DNA of 64,000 bases from Plantago major. Lineage: Eukaryota > Streptophyta > Magnoliopsida > Lamiales > Plantaginaceae. The position numbers and the translations under genes are program-made. The notes below the pieces were generated by a model. That model made no database searches. It had not been told where the DNA came from and saw only the letters and a list, made by a program, of their open reading frames with translations. Shown one piece after another: positions 34,973-46,506 of this stretch. Numbering within the stretch: the first letter of the stretch is position 1; each line of letters begins with the position of its first letter. The stretch lies in assembly GCA_026545765.1 (NCBI GenBank), contig CM048843.1:11989501-12053500 (forward strand), given 5' to 3'.

Positions 34973-36118
34973 ATGAAAATTAAGGTAGTTAACGCTAAGC
35001 TCACATGTCGTAATTAGCTGTTGGATGTTCTATATGTTATTACTAGCTGTACTTTGCAAGTTCTTAGAGCTTGTGTGTATGTAGACTAGAGGCCTTTGAT
35101 GCCTGGAGCTTGTGTGTATATAGACCTCTCCAGTTCTCCAAGGTATTAGCTTGTGTCATCGTAAATTAGTGTGACGTCTTGCGCGTAAAAGACAAGTCTC
35201 TTCTACAAAAGTGTTTTACAGCCCCTTGTACATCTGAAGTTGAGATGCACCACTAGGGAATACTTCTATAAACTAAGACTCTTAGACCTTAATGGCCGAA
35301 ATTTAACGCATCACTTCTAAAACTTGTTTGAATTCATCTTAATTCATTTCTTGTTACAAGGTTTGCGAGTTACTCATCTGGTAAGACAAGACCTCAGATG
35401 TAAGTTCTGCAAACAATTCTTGAAACTTTGGTTCGGCAGCTAAACAATTTCCGCAATGTAGGCCTAAACAAGTCCAATGAAAACATTATGATCATAATAA
35501 GCTTGAAAAACTTTTTTTTTTTTGAAGTATTAAAATGGTTTTTATATCATTTTTTTAGCGCGCCAAAGTTTAAGTTAGTCTTAGAGAGCTTAAAATGATT
35601 CAGAACGTTGATCATACCAATAATGTGCACCTTTATTTTTTGAAATCAACGTATTAGAACTTCAGATTTAAGTAGAGTTAAAGCGTACTTCCTCTAGAGA
35701 AATATGAGGATGAGTGGTGATCAATTGAAAGTATCCCAGTTCGCGTACGAGTGAGCACAAAGTGTGTGGGAAAGTACTTGTATTTGTACAGTACGACCAA
35801 GATATCACCCGGAGTAACTGCGTCGGCCAAGAGGGTCGGACTTCATCAACTAGAAAGTATTCCAGTTCATGCACGAATGAGTGAGTACAAAGTGTGTGGG
35901 AAAGTACTTGTATTTGTACAATACGGTCAACATATCATCGGAGAGCAGTAAATGAGTAACCGCATCGACCAAAAGGGTCGGACTTGATCGATTAGTGATA
36001 GGGTCATTGCAATTTTCATGTAGCTAAAATTGTTTGGCATTTCTGAATTTTCAGGATGAGGTAAACAAGCATTATCATCATCTTCCTTAGCCAAAACTGA
36101 TGGCACAGGAAAATAACA
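34973..36118. other. Intergenic region with a 126-bp tandem duplication upstream of the PPR gene
   Basis: Contains the 3' end of the ARID-HMG gene, a T-run at 35512-35524, and two copies of a unit starting GAAAGTAT (35727 and 35853) that share AAAGTGTGTGGGAAAGTACT and the later GGGTCGGACTT. The second copy is longer by a small insertion. No gene. Confidence 0.6.
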
Positions 36119-38107
36119 ATGGCTACAATCTCTGCAACCACTTCCACAACAGAATTGCCTCATCCTCCTTCACCAGACACCTTTCCCACCCAGAAATCAA
36201 TCTTGAATCTTCTCAACACAAAATGCACCTATTCATTGAAAAACTTGCAGCAAGCTCACGCCTTAATTATAAAAACCTGCCATTTCCAAGACCATTTTGT
36301 TGCAGGTACATTAATCAAATGCTACACAAACCCTCAATTCAACACTCTTTCCACTTCACTGCAGGTTCTTGAGCAAGTTTCACAACCCAATGTTTTTGTT
36401 TGGAATTCTGCTATCAAAGGGTGTCTGAATCTCCAACAGCCCTTTAAGGCTATCTCAATTTACCACCAAATGGTTGTTGCAGATTCCAAACCTAACAAAT
36501 ACACATACCCTCCATTGTTTAAAGCTTGTAGTTTGGAGAAAGCTCTTTCAGAAGGGCTTCAGATACACACACATGTGGTTAAGCACAGGCTTAATGTAGA
36601 TGGTCATGTAATTAGTGCTGGAATTCAGATGTATGCTTCTCTTGGGTGTCTTAGAGAAGCTAGGTGCTTGTATGATTCTATTGGGAAGTTTGATGTTGTC
36701 TGTTGCAATGCTATGATTGATGGTTACATGGGATTTGGAGAGGTGGGTGTTGCGGTCAAACTGTTCGATGAAATGCCGGAGAGTAGTGTTAGTTCTTGGA
36801 ACACTGTGATTAGTGGTTTTTTCAACAATGAGATGGTTGAAGAAGCTGTTAAGTATTTTGAACGAATGCCGGAAAAGAATGAGGTGTCATGGAGTGCGAT
36901 GATTGATGGTTATAACCGCGGAGGGTACTTTAAGGAAGGGTTGGGAGTTTTTAATCGGATGCAGGCAGAGGGAATTCAGCCGAGTAAATTTGTCCTCTCG
37001 AGTGTGTTGGCTGCTTGTGCTAATGTTGCTGCTCTTGATCAGGGGAAGTGGATTCATGCTTACATTAGGAAGAATAGGATTTTGGTGGATGCAGTGCTGG
37101 GAACTTCTTTGATTGACATGTACGCGAAATGTGGGCGTCTTGACTTGTCGTGGGATGTGTTTGAGAGGATGAAACAGAAAGAAGTTTTCACTTGGAACGC
37201 AATGATTGGGGGGCTTGCGATGCATGGCAGAGCAGAAGATGCAATTGAGACGTTCAAGCAAATGAAGAGGCACCGCTTAAAGCCGGATGACATAACATTT
37301 GTGGCATTGCTAAATGCTTGTGCTCATGTTGGATTGGTTAATGAAGGCTTGGAGTATTTCATTACGATGAGAGAGAAGCATGGAGTTAAACCGACGGTAG
37401 AGCATTATGGCTGTGTTGTTAACTTGCTGGGAAAGGCGGGATTTTTTAACGAAGCAGAGGATATAATAGGATGCATGCCCATGGAGGCAAATAGTGCGGT
37501 TTGGGGGGCACTTTTAGGTGCATGTAGATTGCATGGCAACGTTGAGTTAGGGGAGAGAGTCGGGGAAATCTTGCTTGAGCTGGAACCTGAGAATAGTGGT
37601 AGATACACATTGCTGTCGAACATTTATGCTAAGGCGGAGAAGTGGGACAGAGTTGAGAAAACGAGGAAACTAATGAAAGAAAGAGGGGTGAGAACGGTAC
37701 CAGGTAAAAGTGTGATCGAGTTAAAGAACGTTGTTCACGAGTTCAAAGTTGGAGACTCATCCCACCCTCAAGCAAAAGAGATTGATCAAATGTTGGAAAA
37801 CATGATCGAGAAAATTCGACTGGAGGGGCATAAGCCTGATACTTCACAGGTGTTGTTCGATGTAAGTGAGGAAGAGAAGGAAACATCACTCAAGTACCAT
37901 AGTGAAAAACTTGCTATAGCTTTTGGGATTCTTAACACTGAACCAGGAGCCACGATTCGGATAGTGAAGAACTTGAGGGTGTGCAATGATTGTCATTCTG
38001 CGGCCAAGATGATATCTCGAGTTTATGAAAGGGAAATTATTGTGAGAGATCGCACACGATATCATCATTTTAGAAATGGACGTTGTTCCTGCAAGGATTT
38101 CTGGTAG
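36119..38107 (+). CDS. DYW-class pentatricopeptide repeat protein
   Basis: A 662-codon intronless frame. After a Thr/Ser/Pro-rich N-terminus (possible organelle targeting), PLS-type PPR repeats run from about residue 60 to 500 (FVWNSAIKGCLNLQQPFKAI, VVCCNAMIDGYMGFGEVGVA, VSWSAMIDGYNRGGYFKEGL, FTWNAMIGGLAMHGRAEDAI). E/E+ motifs and a C-terminal DYW deaminase domain follow. The zinc and catalytic elements are present: HSEKLAIAFG (HxE at about 594-596), CNDCHSAAK (CxxCH at about 622-626) and the terminal CSCKDFW, where DFW replaces DYW. The family acts in plastid or mitochondrial C-to-U RNA editing. Start chosen at the first ATG in a good context (ACAATGGC). The target transcript cannot be read from sequence. 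Confidence 0.95.
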   Translation: MATISATTSTTELPHPPSPDTFPTQKSILNLLNTKCTYSLKNLQQAHALIIKTCHFQDHFVAGTLIKCYTNPQFNTLSTSLQVLEQVSQPNVFVWNSAIKGCLNLQQPFKAISIYHQMVVADSKPNKYTYPPLFKACSLEKALSEGLQIHTHVVKHRLNVDGHVISAGIQMYASLGCLREARCLYDSIGKFDVVCCNAMIDGYMGFGEVGVAVKLFDEMPESSVSSWNTVISGFFNNEMVEEAVKYFERMPEKNEVSWSAMIDGYNRGGYFKEGLGVFNRMQAEGIQPSKFVLSSVLAACANVAALDQGKWIHAYIRKNRILVDAVLGTSLIDMYAKCGRLDLSWDVFERMKQKEVFTWNAMIGGLAMHGRAEDAIETFKQMKRHRLKPDDITFVALLNACAHVGLVNEGLEYFITMREKHGVKPTVEHYGCVVNLLGKAGFFNEAEDIIGCMPMEANSAVWGALLGACRLHGNVELGERVGEILLELEPENSGRYTLLSNIYAKAEKWDRVEKTRKLMKERGVRTVPGKSVIELKNVVHEFKVGDSSHPQAKEIDQMLENMIEKIRLEGHKPDTSQVLFDVSEEEKETSLKYHSEKLAIAFGILNTEPGATIRIVKNLRVCNDCHSAAKMISRVYEREIIVRDRTRYHHFRNGRCSCKDFW

Positions 38108-39642
38108 TGGTAGTTATCAAATCCAAATACATACTGATACTGTAACCAGTACATGTATGAATTTGGTGACTGTCCTTTGCTAAATGCAGCTATGGGACTT
38201 GGCTTGTTCAATATTTGAGTCAAGTTTTGTTTCAACATGTTGCAAAAGCAAGAAAAGTTGAAAAGATCAGCTTGTTTTTCTATACTTCCCAACCAGCACT
38301 TGACTGAATATCAATATAAGATCCCTTGAGCATGACCAGTGAGGGAAAGAAAGCAGAAGACTTCTATCCAATCTGTATCTGTATCTGTCATATTTGGACA
38401 AAATAGAACACTCTCCATTTATGTATACAAGATTTTAGCTTTACCACATCATTTGTACTGATTTAATATGTAGTAATTTACTGGACCATAGTGATACTCC
38501 AATACAGAAATTAACTTCGGTATCATGTTTTTCATAACTGCATTTTCATCAGAGTTTAAATTCTTATTTACTGAGCTGTTTTGAGGCCAAAACATGCATG
38601 TTGGACAATTCAATGTTAGGTTTGCTTCGATTAAGTTCCTTGGCGATTCTCAACAGAAACAACCCAAAGAAAGAGGAGTTCGATCTCAAATCATAACTCG
38701 ACTATGAGCAATCAATCAACCAAAGAAGCTTGCAATAGAAAGAACGAAAAACACAAGAACACAGGGGAATTTATATAGTTCGGTTTGAGAATCTAGCCTA
38801 ACATACCATCTAAATCGCAAAGGAATTATACTACCTTAATTGCGAAGAAACTATTTTAATCGCAAAGGAATTCACAGGAATGATACAAATAATAATGAAC
38901 AGAGAAGGAAAGCAGCAACCGTCAGATCATTCAACAAAGTCTTGATCTAACGGTTCAAATTTGAACTTGCACAAAACCGCCATTTGACTTCTAGCTAATT
39001 CGTCTGGTAATTTAAACAAGGGTCCTGTTACTTCTGAAATATAAATTTATAATAGCACCCCACACTTACATGAAATATACTTATATTTAGGAACACCATG
39101 TGCGATAAAGATTAGATATGTGGAGTTTATGAAAATAATTAAATACTTGCCCAGAGTCATTTAGGCGACAAAATTAATTATTTATGAAGTACAAAACTTG
39201 TTTTGCTAATATCATCCAGAAGTTCGCAGTTGAACGAGTTTGTATAAACTTTTACTAACATCAGGGTTAGAAAGAGGTTTAATGAGTGTTGCTATGTTGG
39301 TTTATGTGTAATTTTGCATAAATATAGGGAGTCTCCTTTTAGTTTCTTCATTGTTTTGTCCTCAATGAAGAACAGTATATATATCCAATCTTCCCAATTA
39401 AAACATGATTCCTCATCAATATTTTCTTTGAACCTGTTTTAAATATATCATGTATTGATTTTAATACTCCTTAATTCTTGGATTCTACATTTCTGCCAAT
39501 ACTCTATGAGTTTATCAATTCAATTTCTGCAATTACTCTTCTTCTTGTACTTAATTGTATTGAGTCTGGTGACCAAATCAAATATTTGAAATCATAAAAG
39601 GCACAATTAAATCAAATCTCAATTAAGGATTGATAATCATGT
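38108..39642. other. Intergenic region, possible LTR-like fragment
   Basis: Holds the PPR 3' flank and, at about 38620-39000, a segment with TTATATAGTTCGGTTTGAGA and repeated AATCGCAAAGGAATT, a style often seen in small retroelement LTRs. A related GTGGTTCGGTTTGAGATTC segment occurs at 40668. No gene. Confidence 0.35.
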
Positions 39643-39653
39643 CACATAACTCA

Positions 39654-39660
39654 TATAAAT
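39654..39660 (+). promoter_or_regulatory. TATA box of X8 gene 1
   Basis: TATAAAT about 85 bases before the ATG, preceded by ATCATGTCACATAAC, a block conserved upstream of X8 gene 2. Confidence 0.5.
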
Positions 39661-39742
39661 GTAGTCATCTGTTGAGAATTTCTTTCAACAACACAAAAAA
39701 AGCCCAGTTAAGTTTTGGAAAATCTCAACAATACTCATCACA

Positions 39743-40260
39743 ATGTCAAAGAACAACAACATGTCTTTGTTTTTCATCATTTGCCTTTTGGGCACTGTTT
39801 CAATTGCTCAAGTAAGACCATCTTTTCTTCATTCTTGCTATCAATTAGTTTATTCTCAACTTTTATGAGATTTGGATTGTTCTTTTTTTTTTTTCTTTTT
39901 TTCAGTGCAATTTGTGGTGCATACCAGAGTTGAGTGTAAGTCAGCAATCTGCTCTGAATTTTCTGGATTATGCTTGCACCAAGGTAGATTGCCAGGCAAT
40001 TCAACCTGCCGGTTCATGCTTTGAACCAAGCACCGCAATTGCACATGCATCATATGCCCTGGATGTTTACTTCGTTCAGACAGGTCAATGTCCCAAAAAC
40101 TTTGGACGAATCGTCAGATCTGATCCTTGTATGCACCAATTTTCCCTCCATTCTTTTTATTCAATGAGTAATTATAATTTTTGTTTCATAACTAACTGGT
40201 GTTAAATATGTTCGTGCAGCTTTTGGCAAATGTAGATATCCATCCAGACCGGGATTATAA
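39743..40260 (+). CDS. X8 (CBM43) domain secreted protein, copy 1
   Basis: Exons 39743-39811, 39906-40128, 40220-40260 give about 110 residues. Exon 1 encodes almost exactly a signal peptide (MSKNNNMSLFFIICLLGTVS...AQ). The mature part is one X8 domain: CNLWCIPELSVSQQSALNFL, then YACTKVDCQAIQPAGSCFEP, AIAHASYALDVYF, CPKNFGRIVRSDP and the C-terminal FGKCRYPSRPGL. The six conserved X8 cysteines are present. X8/CBM43 domains bind beta-1,3-glucan; free-standing small forms such as olive Ole e 10 are extracellular. No GPI-signal tail or glucanase domain is seen, so a wall or apoplastic glucan-binding role is inferred. Confidence 0.9.
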
Positions 40261-41155
40261 AAGCACTGCCCGGTGGATTATTCGAGTTTACATTTAGATC
40301 AAATCTAACTTTAGTAATCATTAATAGTCTGTATAAAATAAATCAAGCAGATAATACTATGAGTAAATTAAGTTTCGATTAATTTGTTTTATTATTGTTT
40401 CTTCATCTGTTTTGACACCACAATTTCGTTTTATTTGACGAATGACGTATCAAATCTGGAAATGTAAAGCAGTAGAGAGTCCAATCGATAACGTTCCAAC
40501 TAAGATCATCAGACAGTTGAACATTCAACTAAACCTTGTGATTTGAATTGACTAAAAATTCGGCTAGAATCAGTATATGCTCAACTCATTTCCAATTTTC
40601 CTATACCTCATATACAAGGAATGAACAGTAGATCGATGAAATTGCGCGCAATAGAAGTTAATTACGTGGTTCGGTTTGAGATTCAAACTTCCTCCACAGA
40701 AGAATCAATCAAGATTTATTGATCTTCCATTCTAACTGTAGTACAAGCTAAAAAGAAAAGATTTTTACATTCATAGATCTCAATGTTCTACATCAGACCC
40801 TATTTCTATGTATTCATTCACAGAGATTTATCTGAATACTTGGTTGATTACTATGAATGAAACAGGATAGCTGCTGGAGAGTTTTTATACGCGGACTGGA
40901 AACAGAGGAGTGAAGCAGGAACCATAGATCATGTAACAGACTCATCATCTGACGGCTGAGAATCTGACATTTTTAACCCATATTTAAATAGACACGGCAA
41001 TTTGCATAAAGATCCATGTACTTATCTAAACTCAGTAGAAACTTGAAAATATTCTCATTTTAATTATCGATCAATTTACCATGAATATTAGCTTATACTA
41101 GTATTTATATTATCGACAACCAGTTATCAACTCCAGTTTGGGGTTTTTATCAACC
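40261..41155. other. 3' flank of X8 gene 1, partly duplicated with 57455-57960
   Basis: Sequence such as GGAGTGAAGCAGGAACC...GATCATGTAACA and CATCTGACGGCTGAG recurs downstream of X8 gene 2. This copy contains about 210 extra bases (about 40600-40880) including GTGGTTCGGTTTGAGATTC, a likely insertion. Confidence 0.5.
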
Positions 41156-41646
41156 GTTTCAAGCAGTGACGGAGCCAGAATTTCGGGTCAGGTAGGGCAC
41201 TCAAATTACTAAAGATCATAACCGCGCGAGCAAAATTTTGTAAGACTCAAAGTAAAGAGAGGAAGTTTTCTGAAAGACAGTTTCCACAAAGGAATTAATA
41301 GGGAAAAATTTATTATTATAGCTAAAAACATTAAGTTTTTTACTAATAGAATCAATTTTACATAAACATAAAAAATGTGTTTTTGTTAAATAGTCGCTCT
41401 GTCTGCCTAAACTTGGGACACTTATTTTGTGAGGTTTTTTTTTTTTGAATATAAATATGAATAAATAATGATAAATTTTTTTAATGGGTTTTAAAGTATG
41501 AGAGAAAAATGATACTAGAAAACAATGAGAGATGATAATAAAGTAACAAGAATAGTGGTTAATTGGGTTTATATGTTTGCTATTTTATATGGGTATTTGT
41601 TAACCGAACATCCATAAAAGAATTACGGGTAAATATTAGACGGGAG

Positions 41647-42487
41647 TGTTGATACGGACATGTGTCCAATCCGTTAAGGGCGCCATAGAGCGTGTCCTAG
41701 AGCGCATCACGGCTTAAATAGCCAATTCAGTATTGGTCCGACCTCACATGGTCCGCCCTAAGTGAATCAACCAGTACGCTAAAGTCACTACACCCTCACA
41801 GCTAGTCCGAGCTAGCTGGGAAAAGGACTTCTAGACCTGGCTACGTCAATACAGAAATGCCAAACGGACCGGACGAGAGAATCTCGGACGCCATCATCAC
41901 ATTAAGACAACGCGTATATGTAACCTTTGAGATACTTGGTGAGACTCTTGGCTCGGGCATCCAGAGTTACCAAGGCGAGATCAACCAATGACGGATCATC
42001 CGAGGGACTAACACGGCCCAACAAAGTGAACGATTACTCAAGTAGAGAAAAGGTCCAAACTACCCTCCCAGGCCCATTGATTAGTATTGGATTACTGTTC
42101 ACTAATGGGCCATGGGCCAAATGTAGCATTGGTGTCCAAATCTGAAGCGTACACTTGGCATCATCTTGTGAGCCACCTCACAAGCATATGATAACTATAA
42201 ATATAGCACAAGGTCCAAGACCTTAAGGTATGTGGGAATCCCTAAGTCAATTCCCAAGTGTTATCATAATCCCTCATAACTATTACATTGAGAGCTTCCA
42301 ACTCTCTCTTGAGTAAAGTCTCTTACCGGATTGACATAGTAACGGCACCCCATTCTAACTCCCCCACTTAGTCCTTTCAGTGCAAGCTCGGACCAAGACT
42401 ACGCGGACCTCAAGTCAGAGGCGGGCCTTAGATTAGGTTGCTTGTAATAGTTTGGTTAGTTAGTGTTCGAGGTTTTACTCCTCAACA
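41647..42487 (+). repeat. Gypsy 5' LTR
   Basis: TGTTGATACGG ... TTTTACTCCTCAACA. Nearly the same as 54642-55503, with scattered substitutions and small indels. Confidence 0.92.
42196..42203 (+). promoter_or_regulatory. TATA box of the Gypsy 5' LTR
   Basis: TATAAATA in ATAACTATAAATATAGCA, conserved at 55191-55198 in the 3' LTR. Confidence 0.6.
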
Positions 42488-42490
42488 TTT

Positions 42491-42508
42491 TGGCGCCGTC
42501 TGTGGGAA
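42491..42508 (+). promoter_or_regulatory. Gypsy primer-binding site
   Basis: TGGCGCCGTCTGTGGGAA three bases after the 5' LTR. TGGCGCC primer sites are standard in plant Gypsy elements. The exact tRNA is not decided here. Confidence 0.8.
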
Positions 42509-42542
42509 CCTTACAAAAAGTTTTCGTGTTTGAGTTGAGCTG

Positions 42543-43785
42543 ATGGCAAGAACAAGACGAACAACACGGGCAGGTGCCGTAGGATTGGGGACTCCACCAC
42601 CACGCCCACGAGGACGTCCGCCTACCCGGGGACGAAGAGCCGCTGCGACTGGAAGGAGATATCCGAGTGAGGGGCGCACAACCAGCCCGTCCTCGGATGA
42701 AGGGGTCGTACGAGCTTCTCCGGCAGAAGCTCAAGGCCCTGCAGCAGGCCAACAGTTCACTATGCCCGATGGTCGACCGTTGTCGCACTAGTGATCTCGG
42801 ACTAAGCGAGACGCAGTTCGATAGGTTGGTCACAATCATTCAAGGGTGCCTGGGGTCCAACAATGCTCCTCCTCAACAAGCCACTCCGCCAGTGGTTACT
42901 CCTCCTCAGGCAGAGCCTGCATTATCAAGAAACAGGCAGCGTCCGATCCAAGAGAGGTTGGGGAATCAGCCACCTCAAGAGGATTTGCGAAACCTTCTGG
43001 ACCGGCGGGCGTCTGCCTCTCAAGCTCGAGGTGAAGGAAGCCCAAACGGAAGGAGAAAGTATCAAGAAGGGGATATTAGGAACCCAGGGGCTCCGCGACA
43101 AGCACCTCCGAGAGACAGAGATCAAGTAGCAGAAACTGTTCCAGCGGTCCGGATAGAAGAACTCCTTGCGGATGTAGCTGTGCATCCGAGGACAGGAGAG
43201 ATCATGACTGCCGACGAAATCTATGCTCAATAGAAGGCTTTGGAGGCCGAGATTCTGAATCTCGGACGCCTGGTAAAGGACCATGAGCAAATAACCACTA
43301 GTGCACCAAATCCCTTGTGTGATAAAATCATGAGAGAAAAGGAAAGGAACAGAAACTCGGATCAAGCAATCCCGAGCTTGGAGTACTACTACGGGGATGC
43401 TTGTCCTGTTGGACACCTGACAAGGTACAACAGCAAGATGGATTCCAAGGGAATGAGCGACAATACAAAAGCTCTCACGTTCTCATCTACTCTCTTCGGA
43501 ACGGCTATGGATTGGTACACTGCTTTGCCGAACAAGTCGATAAAGTCATATGCAGACCTTTCTTCAAAGTTCTTGGCACGATTTGGAAAGGAAAAGAGGA
43601 GAAAGCGTACCGTAGAGCACCTGGCAGAAGTTATACAGCGGGAGCAAGAGGATCTAAGGACCTTCTTAGATCGCTTTCACGCGGAAATTCTTCGAGTTGA
43701 GCATACAAGATTAAACGATTACATCACCTATACGCTAATACTTTCAACTCAGAGCTCCGCAGAAAACTATCTAGTCAGGAGGTGA
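42543..43785 (+). pseudogene. Gypsy gag, with one frameshift and one nonsense codon
   Basis: ATG 42543 opens a basic N-terminus (MARTRRTTRAGAVGLGTPPP). The frame shifts near 42700 into SYELLRQKLKALQQANSSL. After TAG (43231-43233) the same frame runs through the capsid region (EYYYGDACPVGHLTRYNSKM, FSSTLFGTAMDWYTALPNKS, LARFGKEKRRKRTVEHLAEV), typical of the retrotransposon Gag capsid domain, up to TGA at 43785. A further shift leads to the C-terminal part. Confidence 0.85.
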
Positions 43786-45118
43786 GGAGTGAGAAGCATT
43801 TAGATGACATCTGTGAAGAAGTGATGTACGGAGAGGAGTACCGGAGGAATGTTCCAGTAAGAGCTGGTTCCAAAAAAGGAAAGGATTCGGTGAAGCAAGA
43901 GCAACGTCCGGGGAAGTTTGACTCGAAGAAAGATCACAGAGATAAAGGCTTCCACAGGGAGAGAAGTCCGTCGAGGAGATATGCGGATTATACCCGTCTC
44001 AACAGACCAAGATCCGATATCTTGGCGACTATCATCGAGAAAAAGCTGGATGTTCAATGGCCCAAGCCCTCTCACAACAACAGGAAGAATAGGAATGCAA
44101 AGGGGTACTGCAAGTTCCACAAGTGCCGTGGTCACGAGACTGATGACTGTATCCAACTAAAAACAGAGGTTGAACACCTGGTACGAGAAGGCAAGCTCAA
44201 GGAGCACATCTATACGGATGAACCCTCTAGGCACGATAGAACGGAGCGAAGAAGGGAGGATAATGCTACAGAACCACCACCCCGTCCGCTATCTTTGCCA
44301 CCTCCGCCGGCTCACTATCCACCTTGCACGGATGGACATCCGTATAGATACTGCGATGGCATGGATATGGAGAATCCTCCGTACAGCGGAGTGATCAACA
44401 CCATTGCAGGTGGACCATCCGGAGGTGACAGTAGGAACGCAAGAGAGCGGACTGCTCAAAATCTTCGGAACAACGATAGAGCGTACGCGGCTCCAGCGAT
44501 TCGGGGTACAAACGCTATATCTTTCGATGATAGTGAGATTCCTCCTCCTACGGCAGGAGGAGAGGACATCGATGATCCAGATGTCCCGCTAGTGGTTTCC
44601 TTGACCATCGCAACTTATCGAGTGAACAAGATTTTGGTAGACATCGGGAGTTCCTCGAATATCATTTTCAAAAGAACACTGGACCAGATGGCCCTGGGGA
44701 GAATCCAATATGAGAGGGTCCACACCTCTATACTAGGATTTGGAGGGGCTGAACCACAGGAAGTGTTATGTTGCACGTTTCACTTGGTACTTTTCCGGAA
44801 AGAGTTACTCAGTTGGTCCGATTTGTAGTGGTGGACCGTACTTTCGACTACAACGCCATCTTTGGGCGTCCGTGGCTTAATCAATTCCGAGCTGTCCCCT
44901 CCACTCTCCATAATAGAATGAAGTTTCCAACTCCCTTTGGAGTCGGAGAAGAGGTGGGAAACGTCCGCAAAGCCTGGGAATGTTACATAATGTCCACAAG
45001 AAGAGCGTCCGCCCCCTGTGCTGACGACCACCTTGACCTCTGGTCTGCCAGCTATTCTTCCGGCCAAAAAGGAGAACCCGCAGATCTGAGTGGGGAGCCA
45101 AAAGGAAAAGTTTCCTAG
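43782..45118 (+). pseudogene. Gypsy gag C-terminus and protease
   Basis: Contains the Tat-type nucleocapsid motif YCKFHKCRGHETDDCIQLKT and, about 170 codons later, the protease site NKILVDIGSSSNIIFKRTLD. The canonical active-site D-T/S-G is D-I-G here. The frame stops at 44828; the protease end continues in the 44768 frame (VVVDRTFDYNAIFGRPWLNQ) to 45118. The altered active site and frameshift predict an inactive protease. Confidence 0.85.
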
Positions 45119-46159
45119 AACATTGCGAATCGAGCCTCACGAGACTCTCAAGGAAATTGAGATTGTTGTTGGAAACCCGGATAAGAAATCAAGAATTGGG
45201 ACCGAGATGACCGCAGAGGTAGAAATGAAGCTCATCGCTTGCCTCCGTGAAAACAGTGATGTGTTTGCCTGGAGTACCGATGACTTGAAGGGAATTGATC
45301 CGAGGATCACTGTTCACTGTCTGAACATGGATCCCTCGATCAAGTATATCCGACAAAAGAGGAAAGATTTCGGTCCGGTCAAGGATGCCATCATATCCGC
45401 TGAAGTGGAACGACTCCTAAAAGCAGGGCACATTGAAGAAGTCCGTTACTCTGACTGGGTGTGCAACGTGGTCCTGGTAGAGAAATCACCAGGCAAGTGG
45501 CGGATGTGCAATAACTTCACTAGATTGAACAAGTTCTGCCCAAAGGATCCGTACCCTTTGCCGAGAATAGATCAGTTGGTTGACTCCACGTCCGGATGTG
45601 CATTGTTGAGTTTCATGGATGCATACCAAGGTTTGTACCAAATTCGGATGGCCAAAGAAGACATCAAGCAAGCGACTTTCTTTCTTTGTCGAAGTATCGC
45701 TTCAAGGTAATGCCCTTCGGATTGAAAAACGCGGGAGCCACCTACCAGCGTCTTGTGAATCAAATGTTCAAGGAAGAGATTGGAAAAACCATGGAAGTGT
45801 ACGTGGATGACATGCTCGTCAAGAGCAAAACTGAAGAGCAACATGTGCAACATTTGAACAAGTGCTTCGCTATCCTTAGGAAGTACGGAATGAAATTGAA
45901 TCCGGAAAAATGCACGTTCGGAGTAAAAGGAGGGAAGTTCCTCGGATACATGGTTACTGAGAGAGGGATAAGCGCGAACCCTGAGAAGATCAAGGCAATC
46001 CTAGATTTGCCGCAACCGAAAACCCTCAATGAGGTACAGCAACTCATAGGGACAAAAATCCTTAAGTCGTTTCATTTCACGATCTGCGGAGAAAAATCTC
46101 CCGTTCTTCAAAATCCTCCGGAAAGGAGAGAGCTTCGAGTGGACCACGGAATGTTCTGA
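45090..46159 (+). pseudogene. Gypsy reverse transcriptase, frameshifted
   Basis: The first frame carries KYIRQKRKDFGPVKDAIISA, GKWRMCNNFTRLNKFCPKDP and LLSFMDAYQGLYQIRMAKED. A frameshift near 45690 leads to YRFKVMPFGLKNAGATYQRL, the catalytic VYVDDMLVKSK and GGKFLGYMVTERGISANPEK. A deletion or shift near 46055 ends this frame at 46159. Confidence 0.93.
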
Positions 46160-46500
46160 GGCTTTCGAGAAATTGAAAAAGTACCTCCATTCCCCTCCAC
46201 TGCTCTCCAAACCCGTCGAGGGAGAACCACTCTACCTCTACCTAGCTATCACGAAAGAGGCAATGAGTTCCGTGTTAGTACGGATTCAGGCTAACGATCA
46301 CCTTCCAATCTACTATCTTAGCAAAGCCCTTGCTGGGGCGGAGACAAGATATGTGAAGATTGAGAAACTTGCATATGCTTTGGTTTACACCGCAAGGCGG
46401 TTAAAACCATACTTTAAGTCTCATAAAGTTGTGGTACTAACTGCGGAACCTTTGGAGCAGTCTGGGAAGCCCGATCGATGGGCGACTCTCTAAGTGGGCG
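46160..46500 (+). pseudogene. Gypsy RNase H (first, RT-linked)
   Basis: Frame with PLYLYLAITKEAMSSVLVRI, LPIYYLSKALAGAETRYVKI and LAYALVYTARRLKPYFKSHK, the Gypsy RNase H pattern. It ends in a shift near 46485 (the expected WAIEM follows in the next frame). Confidence 0.85.
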
Positions 46501-46506
46501 ATCGAA

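Noticed and set aside
38620-39000. Solo LTR downstream of the PPR gene
   Set aside because: TTCGGTTTGAGA-type motif is suggestive but I could not find TG...CA ends or a target duplication.
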